A DNA stretch of 64,000 nt from assembly GCA_009829735.1 (NCBI GenBank), contig CM020618.1:40353030-40417029 (forward strand), read 5' to 3'. The notes below the pieces were generated by a model. That model did no database searches. It worked only from the letters and a program-made list of their open reading frames with translations, and was not told the DNA's origin. Positions 21,601 to 36,060 of the stretch are shown here, in pieces (positions within the stretch are counted from its first letter, which is position 1; each line of letters starts with the position of its first letter). Source of the stretch: Pyropia yezoensis. Its lineage: Eukaryota; Rhodophyta; Bangiophyceae; Bangiales; Bangiaceae. Position numbers and translations under genes: made by a program.

Positions 21601-24600
21601 CGCTCCCGCGGCGCCCGTACGGCGCGGCGCCCGTCGGCGCCGGCCCGCTGGTCGGCCCGGTCCTTGCCGCCGCCCCCGGCGGGGTGGTGCTGGCGCCGTC
21701 TCCGCTGGCCGTGGACGATGCGGCGTCGCTGGTGGCCAACGTGGCGTCCCTGGCGGCCGCCCGCTACGCCCTGCCGCCGGCGCTGCTGGGCGCCGCCGAC
21801 CGTGTGGCGGCCGTGTCGCCCGCGGCGGCGCCGCTGGCCGAGGCGGTGCGCCTGTGGCACGCGGCGAATGGGCGGTGGCGGGCGGCAACGGCGGCGCCGG
21901 CGGCGTCGTTTCCCTTTTTGTGGCCCCGCGCCGAGGGGGGGGGCGACCCTGATGGGGGGGGGGGGGGGGGGGGCGGAGGGCCCGTCCGCCTGGGCGGGCT
22001 CCTCCGGTACCCCCGCGCGGCCGTGCGGGCGGTGCTCCTCGACGGCGCGGGGCTGGTGTGGAGCGCCGACCCGGCCGACGTGGCCGCGCTGCGGGAGTAC
22101 GCCGACCGGCTGACGCGGGCGGTGACTGCGTTTGATGGCACCGTCGAGGCGACGCTCCGGCGGCTGCGCTACGTGGACGCCGCCCTCAACCGGGAGGCGT
22201 CGGGGGGGGCCGACAGCCTCGACGGCAGCGACGGGTCCGACGGTGACGGCGACGGCGGCGGTGACGGCGACGGGGGCCCCTTTGGCCGCCTCGCCGCCGC
22301 CCTCTACCGCGTCCACGACGCGGTCGCGGCGGCGGCGCCCGCCGCGGGCGGCGGCCCGGGGTCTGCCGCGCTCGCCGCCGTTGCCGCCGCGGTGGACCGC
22401 CGGTCGGCGGTCGTGGCGGGGCGGCACCTGGCCGCCGCGGCGCGCCGGTGGACCCGCCGCTTCCTCGACACCCGCCGCCCGCCGTCGATGTGGCTGCGGC
22501 TGGACGGTGTGGACGAAGGGGGGGGGGCGGGGGGGGGGGGGGGGGGGGTGACCCCGAGCGTCGCCGCCGCGGCGGCTGCCGCCCTCGCCGCCATCAATGA
22601 CCTCGTCACCGCCGCCGCGGCGCTGCCGTCCATTGGGGACACGTACGGCAGCGGCGGCGGCGGCGGCGGCGGGCGTGGCGGGCGTGGCGTCGGCAGCGGT
22701 GCCACCCCCGCCGCGACGCCCGCCAAGACCCCGTCACGCGCCGGACGGGACGCGCTGCGGTCGCCCCTATCACGGGAGCGGCGGCGGCGGCGCGCCGCCC
22801 CCGGCGGCGACCGGGATGGCGGCGGCGCGCGGCCGCCGCCGGTCCTCGGCGACGCCGTCGTCCGCGTGGCGACCGACGCGGGCGCCCTGCCCGCCGCCTA
22901 CGCAGCGGTTGCCGACGCGGGCGCGGCCGCCGCGCGTACGGCCGCCGCCTGGGCGGCCGTTGACGCGGCGGTCGCCGATGCGGCGGCGGCCGCCGCCTCC
23001 ACCGCCGCGGCCGTTGCGGCGGGCCCCCTCACGGGCCTCCCCCGCGTGGCCGCCTTGACGCCCGCCGTCGCCGCGCTCGACGGGGCCGCCTCGCGGCTGG
23101 CCGCCGCCGGCACGCCGCGCTCCCGCGTGGCCGCGTACGTTGTCGACGCGTCGCGCCTGCGGCGGCGGGCGGCGGCGCGGCTGGCGGCTGCACGCGAGTC
23201 GGTGGGCGCGGTGCTCGCCGCCGCGCTCATTGCCGCGGCGGGAGGGGTGGACGCGCAGGTAGCCGCCGCGGCCGACGGGCTTGCCGCCCTGGGCGGTGGG
23301 GAGGTGGCGCTGCCGCCGCCGCCGCCCACCGTTGGGAGTGTCGCCGGTGGGGGGGGCGTGGCTGGTGGCAGCGGAGGGGTGGTGCGGGGCCTCCGCTTTG
23401 ACGATGACGAGGACGAAGCGGCAACGGCAACGCCGGCGACGGCGACGGCGGCGGCTGTGCCCGCCTCCAACGCCACCGACGGCGCCCTGTCGCTGGTCGC
23501 TGCCGCGCCGGCCGGCGCGGCTCCCCCTGCTGACGTGGCGGCGGTGGCGACGGCGATCGCGGCGGGTCGCGACGCCATCCGCCGGGACCCCGACGTGCGG
23601 GTGCTGCAGCGGGCGGCGGCGGCTCTCTGCGGCGGCGGCGCCGGCGCGCCCGCCACTGCCGCCACTGCCGAGGCGGCGGCGGCGGCGTCGGCGGCGGTGG
23701 CGGCCGCCGCCGACCGCCTGGCCGCCCTCCGCACGGCGGTGGTGGCCCGCGAGGCGGGCCTCGCCGCCGCCCTCCCCGCCCTCCGTTCCGCGTATGCGCG
23801 GGAGGAGGCGGCGGTGGCGGCGGAGATGGAGTACCTCGCCGACGACATCCGCTTCCACGGGCGGCAGCTGGCGGCCGACGCGGCCGCCGCGGCGGCGGCC
23901 GCCGCCCCCGCTGCGTCGGCGGCCGCCGCGGCGGCCGCCGCCGCGGCCGCCGCGGCGGGCACCCCCGCCCCCGCCGACGCGGCGGCCGACGCGGTGGCGG
24001 GCCTCGCCGACGCGGCGGAGCGGCTGGTCACCCTGGACCGCCGCGGCGCGGCGCTGGCGACCCGCCTGGCGGCCGCCGCCGCGGCGGCCGCGGCGGTGGG
24101 CGTGCCGCCCGACGCGGCGGCGCTGTCGGCGGCCGACGCCGAGTCGGTCGCCCGCCTGCGGGCGGCCGTCGCGGGCCACCGGGCGGCCATTGACGCTGCC
24201 GCGCGGGTGTACGCGTCGCTCGACGTGGTGGGCGCGACGGTGTATGGGGAGAGCGGAGGGGCGGCCGCGGCGCTCGCCGCCGCCGCGGCGGTGGCGGAGG
24301 AGCGGCTGGCCGCCGCGCGCGCCGCGCGGGCGGCCGCCACGGGTGGTGCTGTGGGGGCGGTGGGGGCGGGGGGGACGACGCCGGCCAGCGCCCGGCTGGC
24401 CGCACCCCCGCACGGCGGTGGCCGCGCGGGAGCTGGCGGCGGCGTGCCCGCCACGGTCGCGGCGGCCGCACCAGCGGCGGCCGCCCCCGACACGTACCTG
24501 GAAGGCACGGTGGAGCTGTGGGCGGGTGTGGCGGCGGTGGTCGCGTCGCGGTCCCGCCAGCAGCGCGTGCTGTCGGCGCTGCGCGCGGCGGGCGTGTCGG

Positions 24601-27600
24601 CCGCCCGGGAGGCCGAAGTGGTGGCCCTCCTCTTCCCGCCCCCCGCCTCGCCACCGTCGCGGGAGGGGGGCGGCCGGCGTGGCTCCACCATTCCCTGGGC
24701 GTCGGGCGGCTCTGGGAGTGCGCCGCCGGTTGGAGGCGACCCCGGCGGCGGCGGCGGCGACGGCGGCGGCTGGTCGCCGCCCGACAGCCTGGCGTCTATC
24801 CCGCTGGCCACCCTGTGGGCGGCCGACGTCGCGGCGCACGCGGGGGTAATTGCAGAGATGGCGGCGGCGGCGGCTGGGGAGGCGGCGGTGCGGGCGTACC
24901 TGACCAAGCTCGTCCGCTCGTGGCGAGGCCGGCGGCTGCCGTGGGTGCCCGCCCCGCCGCCCGACGGCGCGCCCGCCGCTGCTGGCGGGACCGTCCCCGG
25001 CAATGGCGGCGGCGGCGGCGGTGGCGGCGGCGGCGGGGGAGCGGCGGTGCTGCTGCTGCGCGGCTCTGCCGCGGCGGCCGAGGAGGCGGCCGAGGCGGGC
25101 ACGTCGCTGGCAACGATGGCCGCCTCCCGCCACGCGGCGGCGGTGGAGCGGGAGCGCGCCGACTGGGCGCGGCGACTCGCGGCGCTGCGCGACACGCTCG
25201 ACGCCCTGGGGGGGGTGCAGGCCTCGTGGCTGCGACTCCGGCCGCTCTTTGGGGGAGGGGAGGGGGGCGCTGACGCGGACGCGCCGACGCCGCGCTCTGC
25301 TGCGGCCGCCGCCGCCATGGGCGGCGGGGGCGTGCGCGTGCACCTTGCTGCCGAGGCCCGCGCGTTTGTGGGCGTCGAGGCCCGCCTGGCCGCGCTGTCC
25401 ACCGCCGCGGCGGGCGCGCCGGGCATTGTCGAGGCCCTCGTGGGCGTGCCCGCTGGCGGCGGCGGCGGCGGTGGCGGCGGCGGGGACGGCAGCAGCGGTG
25501 GCGGCGGCGGTGGGGACGCGGCGGCGGACGGGGCGGTCGGCCCCGCCGTGACGGCGGCGGGCGCCGAACTGGCGGACCTGGCCGCCACCCTCGGCCGCAT
25601 TACCCGCTCGCTGGGTGCCTACCTGGAACGCCAGCGGTCGGCGTACGCGCGGTTTTATTTCCTCGGCGACGGGGACCTGCTGGACTTGCTCGCCGTGGGA
25701 GGGGGGCTCCTCTGCCGCGCCGCCGCAGCCGCGGCGGCAGTGGCGGCCGACGGGAAGGCCGTCACGCCAAAGGCCGCGGCGTCGGGGACGGGGGGGCAGC
25801 CGATGGCGCGCCCGCCGGGCGGCGGCGGCGGCGGCGGCGCCACCGACTGGTCGGCCATCCACCGGCACCTAGCCAAGATGTTTTCGGGCATTGCCGGCCT
25901 GGTCGTCGCGCCCGTCCCGGCTGCGGCGGCCGCTGCGGCGGATGGGCCTCCCGCTGCAACGACGACGGCGGCGGCGCCCGCGTCGGCGTCGCCGTCGTCG
26001 GGCCTGCACGTGACGGCCGTCGCATCGGCGGAAGGGGAGGTGCTGCCCCTCAGCCCCCCCCTGCCGCTGACGCCCGCGCTGGCCGCGGCGGGGGTGGCGG
26101 CGTTCCTCGGCGCCCTCGACGGCGCCGTCCGCCGCACCCTCCGCCGTTCCGCCGCCGCCGCGGTCGGGACGTCACCGGTCGGCCGCCCGGCGGTGCCGCT
26201 GGTGCCGTGGCTCGCCGCCCACCCGGCGCAGACGGCGCTGCTGGCGCTGGCCGTCGGCCTGACGCGTGCCACCGCCGCCGCCCGCGGGGGTGGCGCGGCG
26301 GCGGGTGGCGCCGCCGCGGCTGCCGCCGCCGCTGCCGCTGCCGACGCGCTTGGGGGGGTGGCGGCCGAGATTGACGCCCGCCTCGCCGAGCTCGCCGCCG
26401 CCGTGGACGAGCCCGCCGTCGCGGACGACGCGCTGCTGCGGGTCAAGTGTGAGCACGCAGTCAAGGAGCTGGTGTTCCGGCGGGATATGGTGCGGGGGCT
26501 GGCGGCGGGGGCGGCCACGGCCGCCGCGGCGGTCGCCAAGGGCGGTGCTGCCAAGGGCGGCGCCCCTGTCGCCACCGCCGACGCGGACGCGGCTGCCGGG
26601 GACGACCCGTTTGCGTGGCACGCCTGCCTGCGGGTCTACTGGTACCCGCGGGGGCTGCCCACAGCGGACCGGCGGGGCGGCGGCGGCGCCAACGGCGGCG
26701 GCACTGGCGCCGAGGGGGCACCCGCCCCCCCCGCCGCCGCCGCCGACGTGGCCGACGTGGCCGACGTGCGGGTGGCCATGGGCGTGGCCGAGGCCACCTA
26801 CGGGTGGGAGTACCTGGGCGTTGGCGAGCGCCTCGTCGTCACCCCCCTGACGGTGCGGGTGCTGCTGGCGCTGACGCACGCCGCCGCGGCGGGCGGCGGC
26901 GGCGCCCTCACCGGCCCGGCCGGGACGGGCAAGACGGAGACGGTTAAGGCGCTGGGCGCCGCGCTCGGCCGGCGGGTGGTGGTGTTCAACTGTGACGCCG
27001 CGTTTGACTATCGGTCGGTGGGGCGGATCCTGGCGGGCGTCGCGCGGACGGGCGCGCTCGCCTGCTTTGACGAGTTTAACCGCCTCGGCCCGGGGCTCCT
27101 GTCGGCCGCCGCGGGCCAGGTGGCGGCGGTGCTGGCGGCGCGCGCCGCTGCCGGGGGGGGGGCGGGGGGGGTTGGGGGCGGGGGGGGGGTGTTGGTGGCG
27201 GGCGGCAGCCCGCTGGCGCGCGCCGCCGCAACGCCGCCGCCGTCGGGCAAGGCGGTGGTGAGCGGCGGTGGGGGCAGCGGCGGGGGGGGTGGCAGCGGCG
27301 GCGGCGGCGGCGGCACGCCTGGCACGCCCGGCTCGGGCCGCGGCGGCTCGCGGCGGCGGTCGGTGGCCAAGGTCCCCGGCGGCGGCGACGGCGCCGCCGC
27401 CCCCTACGGCCACATCCCCGACGCGTCGGTGCTGCTGGGCGCGGGGGCCCCCCGCGGGGGCCTCCCCGTCGCGCCCGGCACGGGGGTGTACGTGACGCTC
27501 AACCCGGGCTACAAGGGCCGCCGCCCCCTCCCGGGCAACGTGTCGGCCCTCCTCCGGCCCGTGGCGCTCGCCGCCGCCGACGCTGGGGCGATTGCCGAGG

Positions 27601-30600
27601 TGCTCCTCGTCGCCGCGGGCTTTGCGGCCGCCCGCCGCCTCGGGGGGGCGACCGTGGGGTTGCTGGCAGCGCTGCGGGACGGGTTGCCCCGGCGGGCGCA
27701 CTATGACTTTGGCCTCCGCGCGCTAAAGGCGCTCATCGCCGCGGCCGCCGCGCGGCGGCGGCGGGCGCAGGCGGTGGCGGTGGGGGAGGCGGCAGCGGCG
27801 GCGGCGGCGGCGACGGCGGCAGAGGCTGCCGCGTCGGCCGGGGCGGCTGGCGACAGCAGCGGCGGGTGGAGCGAGGCTGAGAGCAGTGCAAGCGATGGCG
27901 GCGCCGACGGCGGTGGCGGCAGCGGCAGCGCGCCGGCCGACCGCGCGCGCGCCGAGGCCGAGGCGATGGTCCTGGCGGTGCGGGAGACGATTGAGCCCAA
28001 GCTCCTCGACGCGGACCTCCCCACCCTCCGCACCGCCCTGGCCGCCGCCTTTCCCGCTGTCGCGGCGTCCCCGCTGGCCATGCCCCCCGACCTGGCCGCC
28101 GCGGTCGCCGCCGAGTGCCGCCGCCGCCGCCTGTCCACGGCCGGCGGGTGGGGCGTCAAGGTGGCGCAGCTGGCCACCCTGCTGGGCCTCCACGCGGGCG
28201 CCATCCTGGTCGGCCCGCCGGGGGCGGGCAAGACCACCGCCTGGCGGGTGCTGCTTGCGGCCCTCAACGCCGTGGCCGCGGCGCCGGGAGGGGGCGGCGG
28301 TGGGGGTGGCCGCCCGCGGCGTCGCGGGTGGCCGGCGCGGGCGGTGGTGCTGGACCCCAAAGTGCTTGGCGTGGAGGCCCTGTACGGGCGCATTGACCCG
28401 ACGACGCGCGAGTGGACCGACGGGGTGCTGACGCGCCTGCTGCGGACGCTCGGACGCGAGGCCGACGAGGCTGCCGACGCGGCCACCGCTGCGCCGGCGC
28501 ACGGCGTCGACGGCGGTGAGGGGGGCGGGGGTGGGGACCGCGAGCCCCCCCCGTGTGGCACCACCTGGATTGTGCTTGACGGGGACGTGGACCCCGAGTG
28601 GGCCGAGTCGCTCAACTCGGTCCTCGACGACACGCGGCTGCTGACGCTGCCGTCGGGGGAGCGGCTGCCGCTGCCGCCGACCGTGCGGGTGCTGTTTGAG
28701 GTGGACGGCCTGCCGCACGCCAACGCGTCGACGGTCAGCCGGTGCGGGATGGTGTGGTTTGCGGCGGGGGGGGTGCCCCCCGCCGCCCACGCGGCACGGC
28801 TGCTGGGTACGCTTCGGGGGGCGGACGCGGCGGTCGCCGCGGCGGTGGCACCCCTCTTTGGTGGGCTGGAGGACGACGACGACGGCGAGGGGGAGGACGA
28901 GGGTGCGGGGGGGGTGGTCGCGGCCGCCGCCGAGGCCGCGGCCGCTGCGGCCGGCGCCAGCGTCGGCGCCAGCGCCGGGGGGGCGGCCGCCGCCGCAGAC
29001 GACGGCCGCCGCCCGATTGCCGACTATGCGAGCGCACTGCAGGTGCTCGACACGGCGGCGGCGCTCTTTGACGCCGCCCGCGCCGACTGGGCGGCCGCCG
29101 CCGCGGCGGCGGCGGCGGTGGAAGAGGAGGGCTCGGCGGTCAGCGACAGTGGCGACAGCACCGGCGGCCCGTGGAAGGGGGACGCCGCGGCAGACGCCGT
29201 GCCGGCTGCCGCCGCCACCCCCGATGCTCTTGGCGGGGGTGACCGCGAACGCGACGGCGCGGCGGCCGCGGCGGCGCACCGCCACCGGGCTTACCACGTC
29301 AAGGCGCTGCTGGTGGCGCTTGCCGCCGCGGGCGGCGCGGCCCTCCCCCCCGCCGACCGCGTTGCGTACGCGGCCTGGCTGGCCGCCGCCGTGCGGGGGG
29401 AGGCGGTGGCCGCGGCGCTGCCGCCCGGGGTGGCCACCCTGCACGGCCGGGCGCCGTGCCTCGCCGACGTACGGGTGGACCCCCGCACCGCCGCGTACGT
29501 GGCGCTGCACGAGGACAGCCGCGCCGCCGCCGCCGGCGGTCGGCGCGGCGGCGGCGGCGGCGGCGGCGACGGCGGCGACGGTGGTGGCATCGACCCGCCG
29601 CTGTCGGCGTCTGCGGCGGCGGCGGCGGCCGACCGCCTCGGCACTGCTGACGGGGTGGTGGCGACGGCCGACACTGCTCGCGTCGGCGCGCTGGTGCGGG
29701 GCGCCATCCGCACCCGCCGGCCGGTGCTGCTGGTGGGGCCCCCCGGGTCGGGCAAGTCCATGCTCCTCGCCGCCACCCTGTCTGGCATGGACCCGCCGCT
29801 GCCCGTTGCGGCGCTGTCCTTTTCTGCCGCCACCCGCCCGGCCGACGTGCTGCGGACGCTAGGCTCGGCGGCGGCGGTCGTGGCCGACGCGCGGGGGCGG
29901 CCGGTGCTGGTGCCCCACGGGGGGGGGGCGGCTGCCGGGGGGGGCGGCGGCGGCGGCGGCGGCAGGGGCGCCCGCTTGCCTCTGCCGGCCGACGTGGCCG
30001 ACGCGTCGCCGCCGGCGGCCGATGCGGCGGCGGCCGAGGCGGTGGCTGAAGCGGCGGCGGAGGCGACGCCCCCGCGGCTGGTCCTCTTTTGTGACGAGGT
30101 CAACCTGGGCGCCCCCGACGCGTACGGCACCGCCACCGCCGTGGGGCTGCTGCGGCAGCTGGTCGAGCACCGTGGCTACTGGGCGGTCGCGGCGCCTGCG
30201 TCGGGTAGTGCCGATGGTGGTGGCGGCGGCGGCGGCGGTGGCGGTGACGACGGGGGCCCCGTGTGGGTGCGCGCGTCGGGGGTGGCGGTGGTGGCGGCGT
30301 GCAACCCGGCGGTGGACGCGGGGCGCCACATTCTGCCGCCGCGGCTGGTACGCCACGCGGCGGTGGTGGCGGTGGACCTGCCCGGCGCGGCGGCGCTGGC
30401 GACCATCTATGGCGCCGCCAACCGGGTGGTCCTCCGGGCGTTGCGGGTGGAGGAGGGGGACAAGTGCAAGGCGGGCAGGGAGGGGGGGGAAGACACTATG
30501 TGTACCGCCCTGAACGCGGCGGCGGCAAACCGCGACGGCAGCGGCGAATGTCATGGCGGGGCCGACGTCAATGGCGGCGACGACGGTGACCGCGGGCGGG

Positions 30601-31643
30601 TGCCCCTGGCCGACCGGCTGACGTCTGCGATGGTGTCGTTTTACGACGCGAACCGCACCCACTTTGGCCGCGCCCGCCCCCACTATGTCTACTCCCCGCG
30701 GGAGCTCAGCCGGTGGGTGGCGGGCATCTGGTTGGCACTCCGCCCTGCTGGAGGCGGCGGCGGCGGCGGCGGTGGCGGCGCGGGCCGCCGCCGGTCGCGG
30801 TCGCGCCGCCGCGGCGGCGGCCGCATCCCGCCGCCGCCCGTGTCGGTGGCCGACGTGGCCGCCGCGTTTGTGCACGAGGCGGCGCGCCTCTTCCTGGACC
30901 GGCTGGTCACCCCCGCTGAGCGGGGGTGGGCGCTCGGTGCGCTGCGGGAGGCGGTGGCGGGGGCGTTTGGGGCGGCCGCCGCGGCGGCGTGGACGGCCGA
31001 CCTCCTCGCCCTGCCCGTGTATACGGCGCTGCTGCCGGCGTCGGCGACGGCGAGCGGCGCTGCGCCGGGCGGCCCGGGGGGGGGCGGGCGGCGGAGCTGG
31101 GCAAGCAGTGACGAGGACGAGGACGCGGACTGGCTGACCGACGAGGAGGAAGGGGGCGGCGGGGACAGCTCCTACACGGATGAGGACAGCACGGGCGACG
31201 AGGCGGGCGCCGACGGGCTGGCCAATGGGGTGGGCGGCGACGGCTATGGCTATGGCGGCGGCCTGGACGGCCTTGACGGCAGCGGCGGCGCCGGCGGTCC
31301 CGCCGGCACCTACGTGCTCGCCCCCAGCCGCGCGGCGGTCCGCGAGGCGGTCGGCCGGCGTCTCGCCGCGTGGCGCCGCGCCGTCCCCGACGCGGGCGAC
31401 CTGGTCGTCACCGACGGCCTCGCGGCGCACGTGACGGCGGTGGAGCGGGCGCTGCGCACGCCCGGCGGGCACGTGGCGCTGATTGGCGCGGCTGGGACGG
31501 GGAAGAAGAGCGTGGCGCGGCTGGCCGCCTGGGCGGCGGGCCTCCCCGTGGTGCAGCTCCACACCCACGCGGGGTACGGGGCGGCCGACTTTTCCGCCGA
31601 CGTCCGTGCCACCCTCCGCCGTGCGGGCGGCGGGGGTGCCGGA

Positions 31644-31678
<35 letters not shown>

Positions 31679-34600
31679 GGGCCGCCGCAACGGAGGTGGT
31701 GGCGGTGGCGGTGGCGGTGGTGCGGCTACCGCCCCGCCGACCCCGGCCGAGCCGCTGGTGCTCCTCTTTGACGAGTCCAACGCCCTCGACGGGGGCCTCC
31801 TGGAGCTGATCAACGCGGTGCTCGCGTCGGGCGACGCACCGGGCCTCTTTGAAGGGGACGACCGGGCCGACCTGCTGGCCGACCTCCGCCGCGGCGCCCG
31901 CGGGGGGGGCGGGGGGCGCCCCGCCGCCACCGTGACCGACGATGAGCTGTACCGCGCGTTTATCGGGCGCGTGCGGGGGGCGCTGCACGTGGTGTTTACA
32001 CTGACCACCGCCGCGCCGGCGGGGGTGGACGTGGAGGCCGTTCCCGTCGACGACTGGGATGCGGTCGTTGCCGCCGAGGCGCGCGGCGGCGACAGCGGCG
32101 CCGCCACTGGGGACGGGGGTGCCCGCGCTGCAGCGCCCGCCTCCGTCCCGACATTGACGGCGGCGGGCGCGGCCGACCCGCTGGCGGCGGGGGACCTGGT
32201 CACCCGCTCCCCCGCCCTGTACAACCGGTGCGTGGTGGTGTGGATGGGCGACTGGTCGCTCGAGACGCAGGCGGCCGTCGCCTCCCGCGCGGTCACCCGC
32301 CTGCAGCTCCCCGCCGGCGACGGCGACGGCGCCGCCACCGGCCGGGCGCTGCTCCGCCTCCACGCCGCCGCGGTGGCGGTGGCGGCGGGGGGCCCCACCC
32401 CCGACGTGGCCGCCTCGACGGTGACGGCGCGGCAGTTTGTGGAGCTCACCTACCAGCTGCCCCACCTGTACAATGAGCGGGGCGCCGAGGTGGAGGCCGC
32501 CGTCGACCGCCTCCGCGCGGGCCTCCGCCGGCTGCGCGACGCGGAGCGGGAGGTGGCGACCCTGCGGTCGACGGTGCGGGAGCAGGCGGCGGCGCTGGCC
32601 GAGTCGGAAGCCCTCTGCGACGCGTCTCTGTCGTCCATGGCCGAGGAGCAGCGCGCCGCCGAGGCCGCGGCGGTCGCGTCGGAGCGGTACGCCGCTACCG
32701 TCGCGGCTGCGGCGGAAAAGATTGCGGTCCGCGAGGCGGAGGCCGCCGCCCGGCTGGCAGAGGTGGAACCCCAGGTGGCCGCCGCCCGCGAGGCAGTTTC
32801 GCACATCCGCAAGGAGCACCTCAACGAGCTGCGGGGGATGCCCAACCCGCCGCCGGCGGTCAAGCTGGCGCTCGAGGCGGTGGTGGAGCTGCTGGCCGCC
32901 GCCGCCGCCGCGACCGCCGACGCGTCGGCCGCCGCGGCGGCTGCTGCGGCGGGCGCGCCACCCCCCGAGACCCCGCCCCGGCCGCGGCGCCCGCCTGCGC
33001 CGCCCGCGTGGGCGGCCATCCGGCGGCGGCTGCGGGAGGCGGGCTTCATCGCCGCCATCCTCGACTTTCCCGCCGAGGCCCTCCCCGCCGCCGACTGTGC
33101 GGCGCTGGCCGCCCGCTACGCGGGCACCCTCCACCCGCCCGCCATCTACCGGGCCAGCCTCGCGGCGGGGCCGCTGGCCGACTGGACGCTCGCGACCATT
33201 GCGTACGCGGCGGCCATCAACGCGGTGGAGCCCCTCCGCGCAGAGGCGGAGGAGATTGAGGACGAGCGGTCGTGGAACGAGGCGCAGCACGCCGCGTCGG
33301 CCGCGGCGGTCGCCGCGGGGCGGGAGCGCGTGGCGGCGTGCAAGGCGGCCTACGCGTCGTCGATGGACGCCTCTGCCGGCATCCGCGCGCAAATGGCGGC
33401 GGCCACCGCCACGCTCCGCCGCGCCGAGCGGCTGCTCGGCTCCCTTGCCGGCGAGCGCCGCCGCTGGGAGGCCGACGACGCACGCCACGCGGCGACGGCC
33501 GGGCGGCTGCTGGGCGACGCGCTTGTCGGCGCCGCGTACGTTGCGTACGCGGGCGCCGCCGACGTGGGCGCCCGCGCGGCGCTGGTGGACCGGTGGCGCG
33601 CGGCGGTCCGCCGGGAGGACCTGGACGTCTCCCCCGACGGAGATGTGGCGTCGTGGGTGGCGGGCGACCGCGCCGTGGACGCGTGGCGGGCGGCGGGGCT
33701 GCTGCGCGGGGAGGATGGCGGCGGCTGCGGCGGCGGCGGCGTCGACGGCGACAGCCTGACCGACGAGGCGGTGGTGGCGGCGCTGGCGATTGGCGCCCGC
33801 GCCCGCCCCTACCCGCTGCTCGTTGACGCGTCGGGGCGGGTGGCGGCGCTGCTGACGCGGGTGCTCGGCGGCACCTGGGTACGCACCGCCTTTGACGCGG
33901 GCGCGGGGGGGGGTGGGGGGGGAGGGGGGAAGCGCGGCGGCACCAAGCGGGGGTCTGCCGCCACTGCGGCCGCTGGGGGGCTGGCCTCCCTCGGCAGCGG
34001 CGACGGCGGCGGTGGTGGCGGCGGCGGTGGTGGTGGCGGTGGTGACGGCAGCGGCAGCGGTGTCACCCCCTACCTCCGCGCCGTCGAGGCGGCCGCCCGA
34101 TTTGGCACGGGCGCCGTCGTCGACGGCGCCGAGCACTTTGACGCGGCCCTCACCCCGCTCCTCGAAGCCGCCCGCCCCACCCGCCCCGACATGTACGACG
34201 CTGCCGCGCCCGTCCTGTCAGCTGGCCCCCGTCTGGTGCGGCTGGGCGGCGGCAGCGGCGGCGGCGGGGGCACCGTCGAGGTGGCGCCCGGCTTTCAGCT
34301 CCTCCTCACCGCCGCCACCGCCGCGGCGGTGCCCCGGTCGGCGCGGTCGCGCCTGGCGGTGGTGGCGCTAGCCGAGACGCCCGCGGGCGTCCGCGCCCGC
34401 CTCGCGGCAGCGGTTGTGCGGGCGGTGCTGCCGGGGGCGGGCGCCGCGGCGGAGGCCGCCGCGGCGGCGCGTCGAGCGGCGGGCCGCCGGCTGGGCGCCC
34501 TCGAGGACGCGCTGCTGGCAACGATTGTGGGGGCGGGCGGCGGGGGCGGCGGGGGGGGCGCCGCCGACGCTGCCCCGCCGCCGTCGTCGGTGGACGCGGG

Positions 34601-36026
34601 TGGCACAGACGCGGCGGCGGCGGCGGCGGCAGCGGCGGCGGTGCCCCGCAGCGCCCGCCTCGTTGACGATGAGCGGCTGCTGGGGACCCTCGAGACGCTG
34701 CAGCGCGAGGCCGCCGCGCTCGGCGCCCGCGTCGACGCGGCAGCGGCGGCGGCCGCCGCGGCCGCCGCCGCGGCTGCCGCCTATGACCCGGTGGTGGACG
34801 CGGGGATGGCCCTCTACACCCGCCTGTCCGACCGGCTGCCCGCCCTCAGCCCGCTCTACGCCCTCCCCGCGGGGCCGTTTGTGGCCGCCTTTCGCCGCGC
34901 CGTCGACGGTGCCGTCGCCGCCCACGGCGGCCGGGCGGCGCTCCCGCCGCCGCCGCCGCCGCCGTCCACCGCCGATGGGCTGGCGGGTGCGGGCGCCGAC
35001 GCGGCGGACTTTGACGCGCTGCTCGTGGACATGCGCCGCCGGGTGACCGCGGCGGTGTGGGCGGCGGTGGCGCCCGCCGTCACCGACGCGCACCGCGAGG
35101 CGGTGGCGGTGACGCTCGCGCTGGCCGTCCGCCCCGACGACTGGGTGGGCGGGCCCCCCGTCGGCCGCCTCCGCGACGCGGCGCGGGCGGCGCTGGCGTC
35201 GGGCGCCGCCGCCGCGGCGGCGGCCGTCTCGGACGCTGCTGCCACCGCCGCCGCCGCCGCCGTCGCGACGAGGCCGCACGGCACAGCAGCGGCGGCGGCG
35301 GCGGCGGCAGCGGCAGGGGCGCCCCACCCGCCACCGACGGGGGTGGCACGGGCGGTGGCGGCGCCGCTGGCCGACCTCGCCACGTTTGTGCGCGCCGCGC
35401 TCGGCGCGGCGACGGTGGACAGCCCGGCGGTGGCGCCCGCGGCGGCGCTGCGGGAGCACCTGGCCGCGTACGCGGCCGCCGCCCGGGCGTCGGCGGCGGG
35501 CGGAGGGCGTGGCCGCGACGCGGGGGGGCGGGGGCCGTCGGCCGACGGCCTCCTGCCCCGGTCGGTGGCGGTGGGGGCCGCCGCGGTGGGGCGCCGCGGC
35601 CCACCGGCGGCGGCGGTGCGCCACTCGGCGGGCTTTCGCAAGGCCACCGACGCGGGCTCGTCAGACGACACGGACGGGGAGGAGGCGGCCGCCGCCGTCG
35701 CTGCCGCTGCGGCCGCGTCGACGGTCCCCCCCGCCGAGGCGCGGCGGCCGCTGCTGCTGCTGGCCCGCGGGACGGGCGTTGACGCCGCGTCGGCGGCGGC
35801 GGCCGCCGCCGCCGCCGCCCACCTCCCCGTCGCGTCGGTGGCCATGGGCGCCCCCGAGGCGCTGCGGGCGGCCGAGGCGGCGCTCGCCGCCGCGGCCGCG
35901 GGGACGGGCGCGGGGGCGGCGGCGGGGGTGCTCATCCTGGACAATATCCACCTGTGTCCGCCCGCGTTTTTGGACCGCCTCGGCCGGCTGGCCGCCGCGG
36001 CGGCTGCCGCGGGGTCGTCCTCTCCG

Positions 36027-36060
<34 letters not shown>

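Noticed and set aside
29859-34136. Antisense open frame of 1,425 codons opposite dynein (also others of up to 1,352 codons at 18369-25868)
   Set aside because: Mirror frames of a very GC-rich coding sequence in which stop codons are rare; the sense strand has all dynein motifs.
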